The notes beneath the pieces were generated by a model, which worked only from the letters and a program-made list of their open reading frames with translations, was not told where the DNA came from and made no database searches. From an uncultured Eubacteriales bacterium (lineage in GTDB: Bacteria; Bacillota; Clostridia; Christensenellales; UBA1242): DNA of 12,439 bases. The DNA is taken from contig CAQFKO010000034.1 of the NCBI GenBank assembly GCA_948787875.1, positions 1 to 12,439 of the forward strand. The letters run 5' to 3'. The translations under genes and the position numbers were made by a program. Of the stretch, positions 6,189 through 12,439 are shown piece after piece; position 1 is the stretch's first letter, and every line of letters starts with the position of its first letter.

Positions 6189-6220
6189 CATCATGTAAAA
6201 CTATATTTTAAGAGGAAATT

Positions 6221-8035
6221 ATGATTACAGACAAACAATTAAAATCACTTTGGAGAGATTTTTTCACAAAGCACGGCTTTGCACAAATTCAAAATAGCTC
6301 ACTTATTCCGGAAAACGACCCAACCGTTTTATTCACAACAGCGGGAATGCACCCGCTTGTGCCTTATCTTCTTGGAGAAAAGCACCCACAAGGCAAAAAG
6401 CTTTTTGATGTTCAGCGTTGCATAAGAACGGGAGATATTGACGATGTTGGCGACTACAACCACAACACATTTTTTGAAATGCTCGGAAATTGGTTTATGG
6501 GAACTTGCCCAAAAGAAGAAATGATAAGATTATCTTATGAATTTTTAACAAGCAAAGATTATCTTAACATTCCGTCAGAAAGATTATCGGTAACCGTTTT
6601 TGAAGGCGACGAATTGGCTCCAAGAGACGAAGTTACAGCAAAAACATGGGAAGAATGCGGAATTGCAAAAGACCATATCTTTTTTAATCCAAAAGAAGAC
6701 AATTGGTGGGCACTTGGAAGCGGAGTAGGTCCATGCGGACCAGATACCGAAATGTTTTATGATAACGGCAATCCAAAATGCTCAGAAAATTGCAAACCGG
6801 GCTGTCATTGCGGAAAATACAACGAAATTTGGAATGATGTGTTTATGCAATACAAAGTTGACGCAGTTGGCGAAAAGGCAAAACTTTTGGAAAATCCAAA
6901 TATAGACACGGGCATGGGCGTAGAGAGAACAATTTGTGTTCTTAACGGGCTCAAAAGCAGTTACGACATAGGAGCATTTAAAGAGGTTATTGATTTTATT
7001 GACAGCAAGGCAGAAATTAAAAAATCCGACGAAACCGTAAAATCATACCGAATTTTAGCCGACCATTTAAGAAGTTCACTCTTTATTTTGGCAGACGAAA
7101 AAAGCGTAAAACCGTCTAATATCGGTCAAGGCTATATTTTAAGAAGATTTATCAGAAGGTCAGTCAACCATGCAAGAAAAATCGGTCTTGATACCAAATA
7201 TTTTTCTGATGTAATGGACAAATATATCAATTATTACGGTGACGAATATGATATTCTCACAAAGAATCAAGAATTTGTAAAGATAGAACTTCAAGCAGAA
7301 GTAGAAAAGTTTGCAAAGGCAATCGACCAAGGCTACAAAGAGTTTGAAAAGGTTATTTCGGGCATTGAGCGTCACAAACAATTTGCAAAAGAGGGCGAAA
7401 TAGTAAAAGACGAAATCAGCGGAAAATCAGCATTTAGGCTTTTCGACACCTTTGGTTTTCCGATAGAACTTACAGAAGAACTTGCAAAAGAACGCGGCTA
7501 CACTGTTGACAAAATCGGTTACGAAGAGGCAAGCAAACAACATCAAGAGCTCAGTCGCAGTGCTTCTGCGGGAACATTTAAGGGCGGTCTTGCAGACAAC
7601 TCTTACGAAAACGCAAAACTTCACACAGCAACGCACATTATGCTTGCGGGGCTCAAAAAAATGTTTGGAAATCAGGTTGAACAAAAAGGCAGCAACATAA
7701 CTCCCGAACGCTTGCGTTTTGACTTTAATCTTGACCACAAAATGACGGAAGAAGAAATAAAAGAACTTGAAAATTTTGTTAACAACGCTATTGAAAGAAA
7801 CTTAGAGGTAACTAGCGAAGAGCTGAGCCTTGATCAAGCAAGAGCAGAGGGTGCTCACGGCATTTTCGACAGCAAATACGGCGACAAGGTAAAGGTTTAC
7901 ACAATTGGAGATGTAGACAAACAAATTTGTGGCGGTCCTCATGCAAAATGCACAGGCGACCTTCACCACTTTAAAATTGTAAAAGAAGAAAGCAGTTCTT
8001 CGGGAATAAGAAGAATAAAAGCTATTTTAGATTAA
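6221..8035 (+). CDS. alaS: Alanine--tRNA ligase, short form lacking C-Ala domain
   Basis: This cytosolic class II synthetase charges tRNA-Ala. The catalytic core is at residues 1-240: SSLIPENDPTVLFTTAGM (26-43), motif 2 around RCIRTGDIDDVG (66-77) with FFEMLGN (84-90), and motif 3 GMGVER (231-236). Four Cys (187, 191, 195, 197) precede GKYNEIWN in an insert not found in E. coli AlaRS. The tRNA-recognition helical region is at about 270-420. The editing domain keeps its zinc ligands HTATH (468-472) and CGGPH (570-574). The protein stops after GIRRIKA (595-601), so the DHHA1/C-Ala part of the usual ~870-residue enzyme is absent. To my recollection similar short AlaRS occur in candidate-phyla bacteria and some clostridia. 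AGAGG fixes the start. proS follows 14 bases later. Confidence 0.95.
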   Translation: MITDKQLKSLWRDFFTKHGFAQIQNSSLIPENDPTVLFTTAGMHPLVPYLLGEKHPQGKKLFDVQRCIRTGDIDDVGDYNHNTFFEMLGNWFMGTCPKEEMIRLSYEFLTSKDYLNIPSERLSVTVFEGDELAPRDEVTAKTWEECGIAKDHIFFNPKEDNWWALGSGVGPCGPDTEMFYDNGNPKCSENCKPGCHCGKYNEIWNDVFMQYKVDAVGEKAKLLENPNIDTGMGVERTICVLNGLKSSYDIGAFKEVIDFIDSKAEIKKSDETVKSYRILADHLRSSLFILADEKSVKPSNIGQGYILRRFIRRSVNHARKIGLDTKYFSDVMDKYINYYGDEYDILTKNQEFVKIELQAEVEKFAKAIDQGYKEFEKVISGIERHKQFAKEGEIVKDEISGKSAFRLFDTFGFPIELTEELAKERGYTVDKIGYEEASKQHQELSRSASAGTFKGGLADNSYENAKLHTATHIMLAGLKKMFGNQVEQKGSNITPERLRFDFNLDHKMTEEEIKELENFVNNAIERNLEVTSEELSLDQARAEGAHGIFDSKYGDKVKVYTIGDVDKQICGGPHAKCTGDLHHFKIVKEESSSSGIRRIKAILD

Positions 8036-8049
8036 TTTAGGAGAAAATT

Positions 8050-9477
8050 ATGGCTAACAAAAAAATAACGGGCAGAGATATCGATTTTGCAAAATGGTAT
8101 AATGATGTTGTTGCAAACGCACATTTGTCAAAATACTCAAATGTAAAAGGTTGCATAATCTTAGAGCCAAACGGCTATGCAATTTGGGAAAAAATTCAGC
8201 AAAGCCTTGACAAAATGTTCAAAGAAAGCGGGCATAAAAACGTTGCAATGCCAATGCTTATTCCGGAAAGCCTTATGAAAAAAGAAGGCGAACTAATCGA
8301 AGGTTTTGCCCCCGAAGCAGCATGGGTAACAATGGGCGGAAGCAAACTTTTGGAAGAAAGAATGTGCATAAGACCCACAAGCGAAACCTTGTTTTCCGAC
8401 TATTTTTCAGGTGCTATAAGTTCATACAGAGATTTACCACTAAAATACAATCAGTGGTGCTCGGTTATGAGATGGGAAAAAGAAACCAGACCATTTTTAA
8501 GAAGCCGCGAATTTTGGTGGCAAGAGGGTCACACAATTCACGAAACCGCCAAAGAAGCGGAAGAAGAAACAAATAATATGTTAAACACTTATGCAACTTT
8601 CTTCCGTGATTATCTTGCAATCCCCGTAATTTCGGGCAAAAAAACCGAAAAGGAAAAATTTGCGGGTGCAGAATACACACTTTCAATAGAAGCGCTTATG
8701 TATAACGGCGTATCACTTCAATCAGGAACAAGCCATTATTTTGGGCAAAAATTCAGCAAAGCCTATGACATCAAATTTTTAAATCGAAACAACGAGCAAG
8801 AATATGCTTATCAAACCTCTTGGGGCGTGAGTAGCAGAATGATAGGTGCTCTTATAATGGTTCACGGTGACGATGACGGCTTGGTTCTTCCACCAAAAAT
8901 TGCGCCTACTCAGGTTAGAATCGTTCCAATAAAAGTAGAAGACGAATTGGTAGGCATCGCAAAAGAATATTACAAAAAATTAAAAGAAGCGGGAATTTCT
9001 GTTGAACTCGATACAGACGACCAAACCTCTGCTGGCTTTAAGTTTGCAGAAAGCGAGGTTCTTGGCGTGCCTGTAAGAATAGAAATCGGCAAGCGAGACC
9101 TCGAAAATGGCCAAATTACACTGTCTAGGCGTGACACCAAGGATAAGCTTCAAGTTTCAAAAGATTGTGACATTGTGGCAGAAGTTTGCAGTTTGATGGA
9201 AAAAATTCAAAGCAATTTACTTGCAAAAGCAACCGAAAGACGAGATAGCATGACATATACAGCAAAAACTCTTTCGGAATTTGAATCAATCATGAACAAA
9301 ACGCCGGGCTTTATAAAGGCAGATTGGTGCGGTGACCCAAATTGCGAGTGCAAAGTAAAAGAAATCAGAGGCACAAAGTCAAGAGTTATTCTTGAAAACG
9401 AACAACTTTTAACGGGCAAATGTTTAGTTTGCGAAAAACCGGCAAAGCATTTGGTTTTGTGGGGAATTCAATATTAA
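8050..9477 (+). CDS. proS: Proline--tRNA ligase, archaeal/eukaryotic type
   Basis: This cytosolic class II synthetase charges tRNA-Pro. The 475 residues match the short ProRS type without the bacterial editing insertion. Motif 2 covers CIRPTSETLF (106-115) through MRWEKETRPFLRSREF (140-155) and WWQEGHT (156-162). GTSHYFGQ (226-233) and motif 3, with SSRMIGALIMVHGDDDGL (261-278), follow. The anticodon-binding domain starts near PTQVRIVPI (286-294). The C-terminal zinc-binding domain has Cys427 and Cys432 pairing with Cys458 and Cys461, plus an extra Cys434, and ends in the Tyr typical of this type. It is preceded by TAGGAG and co-transcribed with alaS. This type is common in clostridia and is not by itself evidence of recent transfer. 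Confidence 0.97.
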   Translation: MANKKITGRDIDFAKWYNDVVANAHLSKYSNVKGCIILEPNGYAIWEKIQQSLDKMFKESGHKNVAMPMLIPESLMKKEGELIEGFAPEAAWVTMGGSKLLEERMCIRPTSETLFSDYFSGAISSYRDLPLKYNQWCSVMRWEKETRPFLRSREFWWQEGHTIHETAKEAEEETNNMLNTYATFFRDYLAIPVISGKKTEKEKFAGAEYTLSIEALMYNGVSLQSGTSHYFGQKFSKAYDIKFLNRNNEQEYAYQTSWGVSSRMIGALIMVHGDDDGLVLPPKIAPTQVRIVPIKVEDELVGIAKEYYKKLKEAGISVELDTDDQTSAGFKFAESEVLGVPVRIEIGKRDLENGQITLSRRDTKDKLQVSKDCDIVAEVCSLMEKIQSNLLAKATERRDSMTYTAKTLSEFESIMNKTPGFIKADWCGDPNCECKVKEIRGTKSRVILENEQLLTGKCLVCEKPAKHLVLWGIQY

Positions 9478-9481
9478 ATTT

Positions 9482-9511
9482 AAGTGTTGCAAAATTTTTT
9501 GCAGCACTTTT
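9482..9511 (+). terminator. Likely intrinsic terminator after proS
   Basis: AAGTGTTGCAA (9482-9492) pairs with TTGCAGCACTT (9499-9509) with one G-T pair and loop AATTTT. The following T run is short and interrupted (TTTTGCTTT), so strength is uncertain. Confidence 0.65.
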
Positions 9512-9520
9512 GCTTTAAGT

Positions 9521-9549
9521 TTTACAACAAACAAAAATTATGATATAAT
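9521..9549 (+). promoter_or_regulatory. Promoter of the 173-aa gene
   Basis: A -35 box TTTACA (9521-9526), a 17-base spacer and an extended -10 TGATATAAT (TATAAT at 9544-9549) predict a start near 9556 and a 21-base leader with an AAGAGGA ribosome binding site. Confidence 0.8.
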
Positions 9550-9576
9550 CCTTTTATTAAATTAAAAGAGGAAATT

Positions 9577-10098
9577 ATGAAATTTTACACAATTAAATTA
9601 ACTGATAATGAAATATTGAATTTTATTTTGAATAATACAGAACTTGAAGAGTCGCAGATTGAAAACATAAAAATAAACAGAACCCTTGACGGAAAACTTG
9701 TGTGCAAATATTTAAACAAAGAAGACTTATCAAAAGCATTCCATATCACATTCACAAATTTTGAATTAAAAGATATGTATAATCGCTATAACCATTTAAA
9801 CACAAAATATTTAAAACTTATGCTTGACAAATACAAATATGACGACGAATATGTATCAAATTTAATAAAATCATTGAAAAATGAACAAGTCAATTGCCAA
9901 AACTTAATTAATAAAAATATAAAGCGCAAAAACGAATGTGAGCAAAAACAAAGATATTTGTTTGGAGATACTATTGAGAATCTAGAAAAAATGGGTGAAC
10001 AAATGAATAAAAATAATATTGACTCAATGCAAACAAGTTTGTTTGATAGCGGTGAACAACTCACAATAGTAAACCCAAGTGAACATCAGCCAGAATAA
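9577..10098 (+). CDS. Hypothetical protein with two QxxLF sliding-clamp-like motifs
   Basis: I do not recognise this 173-residue protein. It has no signal peptide or membrane segment, so it should be cytosolic. Residues 1-63 look like a small mixed alpha/beta region with GKLVCKYLNKEDLSKAFHITF; 64-125 is mostly helical and rich in Lys, Asn and Glu (possible coiled coil). The C-terminal third is polar and probably disordered. Two pentapeptides of the beta-clamp-binding kind occur: QRYLF (125-129) and QTSLF (152-156), close to the QLxLF consensus seen in bacterial clamp partners. A role near DNA replication or repair is therefore possible but is inference from short motifs only. It has its own strong promoter and an AAGAGGA site nine bases from ATG; it is monocistronic, ending at a bidirectional terminator. 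Confidence 0.8.
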   Translation: MKFYTIKLTDNEILNFILNNTELEESQIENIKINRTLDGKLVCKYLNKEDLSKAFHITFTNFELKDMYNRYNHLNTKYLKLMLDKYKYDDEYVSNLIKSLKNEQVNCQNLINKNIKRKNECEQKQRYLFGDTIENLEKMGEQMNKNNIDSMQTSLFDSGEQLTIVNPSEHQPE

Positions 10099-10127
10099 AT
10101 TCAAAATTGCATCAAAATTATCAAAAT

Positions 10128-10165
10128 AAAAAAACTTTGCAAAAAATCAATTTGCAAAGCTTTTT
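10128..10165. terminator. Bidirectional terminator at a convergent junction
   Basis: CTTTGCAAA (10135-10143) pairs perfectly with TTTGCAAAG (10151-10159). An A run on the left and a T run on the right extend the stem past one mismatch. It separates the 173-aa gene from the recombinase gene. Confidence 0.85.
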
Positions 10166-10180
10166 ATTTTTAACATAATT

Positions 10181-11233
10181 TTAAGCATCTTGCCTCAAAG
10201 TTACCGCAGTAGAAGCCTTTCTTCTTATATCGTCAGACACAGCAGCATAATGTTTTTTGGTGGTATTAACATCTTTGTGACCCAAAACATCTGCAACAAT
10301 ATAAATATCTTGGGTCGCGTGATAAAGCCTTGTGCCATAGGTGCTTCTCAGTTTGTGAGGCGTAATATGTTTTAGCGGAGTAACAACACCAGCATATTTT
10401 TTTACAAGTTTTTCAACGGCTCTGGTCGTTATTCTTCTGTTTTGAAGAGAGGTAAAAAGTGCCGGCTCATCAATCAAAAGCGGATTTTTAGACCTTTCAA
10501 CCAGCCAATCATATAATGCAAGCTTTACTTCGTCATTAAAATACAAAATAACTTGATTTCCGCCTTTTCTGGTCACAGTAAGTGCATTAATCTTAAAATC
10601 GACATCATTAACATTCAAACCCACACATTCAGAAACACGAAGTCCCGTTCCGAGCAAAAGGGTAATCAAAGCAACATCTCTTGTTCTTGTTATTTTGTGA
10701 AAGCCTTTTTGGTGTCCTTCAAGCCCATAACCGCTGTCAACCATGTTCAAAAACTTGTGTACTTCGTCTTCTTCAAGTTTAATAATCGGCTTTTCGTGCA
10801 ACTTTGGCATTTCGATTTTGCTGGCAACATCAACCGAAATCATTTCGCGCCTAAAATAATACTTATAAAACGAACGAATAGCGGCAAGTTTTCTGGCTTT
10901 GCCACGCTCGCCATTGGTCACAGTTTCGCCATTTTCGTCAATATAAGAGGTCAAATAGCTAAGATATCGTTCAAAATGCGTGGTATGAAGCTTTTCAAGG
11001 TCTTTAACTTCCAAGTCAAGCACACTTTTTCCTCTGAAAAGATTTGTTTCATTTATAAGCCAATTAAAAAAAGTTCGAATATCATAAGCATAATTAAGCC
11101 TTGTAAGCGCACTTGTTTGACTTTCAATACCCACAAAAAAATCCATGGCAAAATCCGGCAAATCGCGCTGAACATTTCTCAATTTATCGGTGTTTTTTAT
11201 TCTTTGTTCATTATAATAACTTTGTGTTTTCAT
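10181..11233 (-). CDS. Tyrosine recombinase, XerS/XerCD-like
   Basis: This is a 350-residue site-specific DNA recombinase. The N-terminal SAM-like core-binding domain spans about residues 28-130. The catalytic domain has the full set: Arg199 in GTGLR, Lys223 in TRKGG, His293 and Arg296 in TPHKLR, His319 in LGHKD and Tyr329 in KKHYA. Length and layout resemble streptococcal XerS, a single-recombinase chromosome-dimer resolvase, but an integrase-type role is not excluded. No phage genes or attachment repeats are near. The reading frame can open at a TTG (11239), but the ATG at 11233 is preferred: a -10 TATAAT lies exactly six bases upstream and no ribosome binding site exists, predicting a leaderless mRNA. 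It is divergent from the SerRS-like gene. Confidence 0.9.
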   Translation of the reverse strand: MKTQSYYNEQRIKNTDKLRNVQRDLPDFAMDFFVGIESQTSALTRLNYAYDIRTFFNWLINETNLFRGKSVLDLEVKDLEKLHTTHFERYLSYLTSYIDENGETVTNGERGKARKLAAIRSFYKYYFRREMISVDVASKIEMPKLHEKPIIKLEEDEVHKFLNMVDSGYGLEGHQKGFHKITRTRDVALITLLLGTGLRVSECVGLNVNDVDFKINALTVTRKGGNQVILYFNDEVKLALYDWLVERSKNPLLIDEPALFTSLQNRRITTRAVEKLVKKYAGVVTPLKHITPHKLRSTYGTRLYHATQDIYIVADVLGHKDVNTTKKHYAAVSDDIRRKASTAVTLRQDA

Positions 11234-11239
11234 AAACAA

Positions 11240-11269
11240 ATTATAATATCAAAAAAGCCACAAAGTCAA
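11240..11269 (-). promoter_or_regulatory. Promoter of the recombinase gene, predicts leaderless mRNA
   Basis: On the minus strand TTGACT (11269-11264), an 18-base spacer and a perfect TATAAT (11245-11240) are followed by six bases and the ATG at 11233. Confidence 0.65.
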
Positions 11270-11315
11270 ATATTTTGCGAATAGTTTTTATGATTGACAT
11301 AATTTTCAAAATATT
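11269..11315. repeat. Inverted repeat between divergent promoters
   Basis: AATATTTTG (11269-11277) is inverted as CAAAATATT (11307-11315), with a 29-base gap. The arms touch the recombinase -35 box on one side and lie in the spacer of the plus-strand promoter on the other. In such AT-rich DNA a 9-bp match can be chance. Confidence 0.3.
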
Positions 11316-11322
11316 ATAAAAT
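11294..11322 (+). promoter_or_regulatory. Promoter of the SerRS-like gene
   Basis: A perfect -35 box TTGACA (11294-11299), a 17-base spacer and TAAAAT (11317-11322) predict +1 near 11329. That is downstream of the in-frame ATG at 11326, which therefore cannot be the start. Confidence 0.75.
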
Positions 11323-11343
11323 CTAATGGTTAAAGGGGATTAT

Positions 11344-12144
11344 ATGATTGCACTAAACGAACTAATAAATCGTAAAGAAGAGTTTAAACAAAATTATATA
11401 GACAGAGGCTTAAAAATAAACCTAAATTCAATTTTAGACGCAGAAAATGACCGCAAAACAATACAATTAAAGGCAGAAAGTCTAAGAGCCGAAACCAATA
11501 AGCTGTGTGCAAGCATAGCCGTCTTAAAACGCCAAAATAAAGACTTATCCAATACTATGCAAAAAATAGAGGCGAATGAAAGCGATATTAAAAAATATCA
11601 AAAACAACTAGTTGCACTCGGCAACAAAATTGACTCAAAACTCAAAAAACTGCCAAATATAACAAAATTTAACAATAAAGAAGATATTTCAATAAAAACC
11701 GACAATAAAACAAAAAATATCCGTGAATTTTTAACATTTTTAGACAATAATTTTATAAAAGACCAATCAAATAAGTCCATAAAAAATTATGTAAAGTCGC
11801 TAAAAGACAGACTTTTTCAAGAAACAGAACTCGGCATAATAACTTATTGCAAAAACGGAATTGTAATATTGTTTCAAAATTACAAAGAAGATTATGTTGA
11901 AAATTTGATTTTGGATTATTTAAAAACACATTCTTCAATCCTAAAACAAAAAGCAACAAATAGCCTAAAAAAAAGTTCTGCTTGCGAATATGTATCAGTT
12001 TTAAACAAAACACCGCTAAATATAGAGATTAAGGCAGAATATTTTACAAGGCTCTACAAAATAAAATACAGAAACAAACAGCTTGATACCACAAAATTTT
12101 TATACGAAATAGACATTATCTTTAACAAAAACTTGCTAAAATAA
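11344..12144 (+). CDS. SerRS N-terminal-domain protein with degenerate, truncated remainder
   Basis: The protein has 266 residues counted from ATG 11344, which has AAAGGGG six bases upstream; the earlier in-frame ATG (11326) lies before the predicted transcription start. Residues 1-106 match the tRNA-binding N-domain of seryl-tRNA synthetase: the opening helix with LINRKEEFKQNYIDRG, then a long coiled coil (about 34-102) with LRAETNKL, and the closing LPNI (103-106). Residues 107-266 are only loosely like the start of the SerRS catalytic domain. No class II motif 3 is present, the motif 2 arginine pattern is not convincing, and the protein is about 160 residues shorter than SerRS (~425). It cannot be an active synthetase. 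Alternatives are a tRNA-Ser-binding paralogue, a regulatory homologue or a decaying gene; the intact frame, promoter and ribosome binding site favour a working product. Confidence 0.75.
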   Translation: MIALNELINRKEEFKQNYIDRGLKINLNSILDAENDRKTIQLKAESLRAETNKLCASIAVLKRQNKDLSNTMQKIEANESDIKKYQKQLVALGNKIDSKLKKLPNITKFNNKEDISIKTDNKTKNIREFLTFLDNNFIKDQSNKSIKNYVKSLKDRLFQETELGIITYCKNGIVILFQNYKEDYVENLILDYLKTHSSILKQKATNSLKKSSACEYVSVLNKTPLNIEIKAEYFTRLYKIKYRNKQLDTTKFLYEIDIIFNKNLLK

Positions 12145-12162
12145 ACTAAAACTTATAACAAC

Positions 12163-12196
12163 AAAAAATAGATATCGCGTTGATATCTATTTTTTT
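12163..12196. terminator. Bidirectional terminator overlapping a stop codon
   Basis: A 14-bp stem AAAAAATAGATATC/GATATCTATTTTTT (12163-12176 and 12182-12195) has loop GCGTT. The TAG stop of the minus-strand gene (12189-12187) lies inside the right arm. Confidence 0.9.
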
Positions 12197-12439
12197 GTTT
12201 TACTTTCAACATTCTTTGTCTTTATAGGCTTAACAACCTTGGGCTTGTTCAAATTATCTGGCTTGGTTTCTGATTTTTCTTCTTTAATGGCTTTTTCTTT
12301 CTTATTCACGCCTTTACCAGACAGCAAAACATAAGTTTCGTCATCTATTTTTTTAACTTGCTTTTCATTTTCTTTGGCTTTAACTTTAAGATTAACTTTT
12401 TGCGTTTTGATGTACAGCCAAATCAAAAAAGCAAAGGCT
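12187..12439 (-). CDS. Lys-rich membrane-anchored protein, N-terminus outside window
   Basis: The frame is open to the window edge. The visible translation starts AFAFLIWLYIKTQK, the end of a hydrophobic segment, so the true start lies beyond 12439; a TTG at 12426-12424 falls inside that segment and is unlikely to be the start. About 75 residues follow that are highly charged, with many Lys and Glu, one short apolar patch ETYVLLSGKG, and a Lys/Pro/Asn-rich end. This suggests a protein with a membrane anchor and a cytoplasmic basic tail. I do not recognise the family. It converges on the SerRS-like gene with a shared terminator. Confidence 0.65.
   Translation of the reverse strand, partial: AFAFLIWLYIKTQKVNLKVKAKENEKQVKKIDDETYVLLSGKGVNKKEKAIKEEKSETKPDNLNKPKVVKPIKTKNVESKTKK

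Noticed and set aside
6116..6220. A T-box or other riboswitch before alaS-proS
   Set aside because: The promoter leaves a leader of only about 26 bases, too short for a T-box; no specifier or antiterminator structure is present.
7427..7738. Open frames on both strands inside alaS
   Set aside because: They overlap the conserved editing domain of AlaRS and show no independent start signals.
10553..11284. A 243-codon open frame on the plus strand opposite the recombinase gene
   Set aside because: It is antisense to a recombinase with all six catalytic residues in place, has no ribosome binding site or recognisable domain, and runs over the recombinase promoter.
11246..11325. A dif site next to the XerS-like gene
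   Set aside because: Some short AT-rich similarity to streptococcal dif as I remember it is visible, but arm spacing does not fit an 11-6-11 layout, so I cannot support the call.
11326..11343. Six extra N-terminal codons from ATG 11326 for the SerRS-like protein
   Set aside because: The -10 box ends at 11322, so this ATG precedes the predicted transcription start. ATG 11344 has an AAAGGGG site and matches the SerRS N-terminus length.

Overview
The window is AT-rich bacterial chromosome in the standard genetic code. Stops are mostly TAA, Trp is TGG, and there is a TGA stop at the end of ddh. Consensus-like sigma-70/SigA promoters, strong AGGAGG-type ribosome binding sites, a meso-diaminopimelate pathway (dapA-ddh), an archaeal/eukaryotic-type ProRS and a XerS-like recombinase together suggest a low-GC Firmicute, most likely an uncultured gut-type clostridial lineage. 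That assignment is inference. There is no CRISPR array, insertion sequence, phage module or defence island.

Layout. Positions 1-629 hold four tRNA genes: Val(UAC, 5' end outside the window), Gly(GCC), Cys(GCA) and Leu(UAA). Each is followed by a hairpin. Positions 689-3738 hold a plus-strand set: a flippase-like membrane protein, dapA and ddh (the last two overlap by 8 bp), closed by a bidirectional terminator. Two small, divergently transcribed, homologous membrane proteins (TM2-like) lie at 3750-4398. A minus-strand E2/CAT-fold acyltransferase homologue that lacks the catalytic His is at 4506-5423. A GtrA-family membrane protein is at 5567-6064. A two-gene operon of a short alanyl-tRNA synthetase and a zinc-binding prolyl-tRNA synthetase covers 6221-9477. 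An unrecognised 173-residue protein carrying two QxxLF sliding-clamp-like motifs is at 9577-10098. A minus-strand tyrosine recombinase (10181-11233) is divergent from a protein made of the SerRS tRNA-binding coiled coil plus a degenerate remainder (11344-12144). The window ends inside a minus-strand, Lys-rich, membrane-anchored protein.

How the genes relate. dapA and ddh supply the first committed step and a one-step final conversion to meso-diaminopimelate; dapB, the step between them, is not here. The tRNAs and the alaS-proS operon are translation housekeeping. The strongest unexplained signals are three. First, three genes (689, 5567 and 11233 minus) have a good -10 box exactly six bases before the ATG and no ribosome binding site, which predicts leaderless mRNAs, while nine other starts have clear ribosome binding sites. 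Second, the SerRS-like protein lacks the rest of the enzyme. Third, there is the double clamp-motif protein. All four convergent gene junctions carry symmetrical hairpins with A tracts on one side and T tracts on the other.
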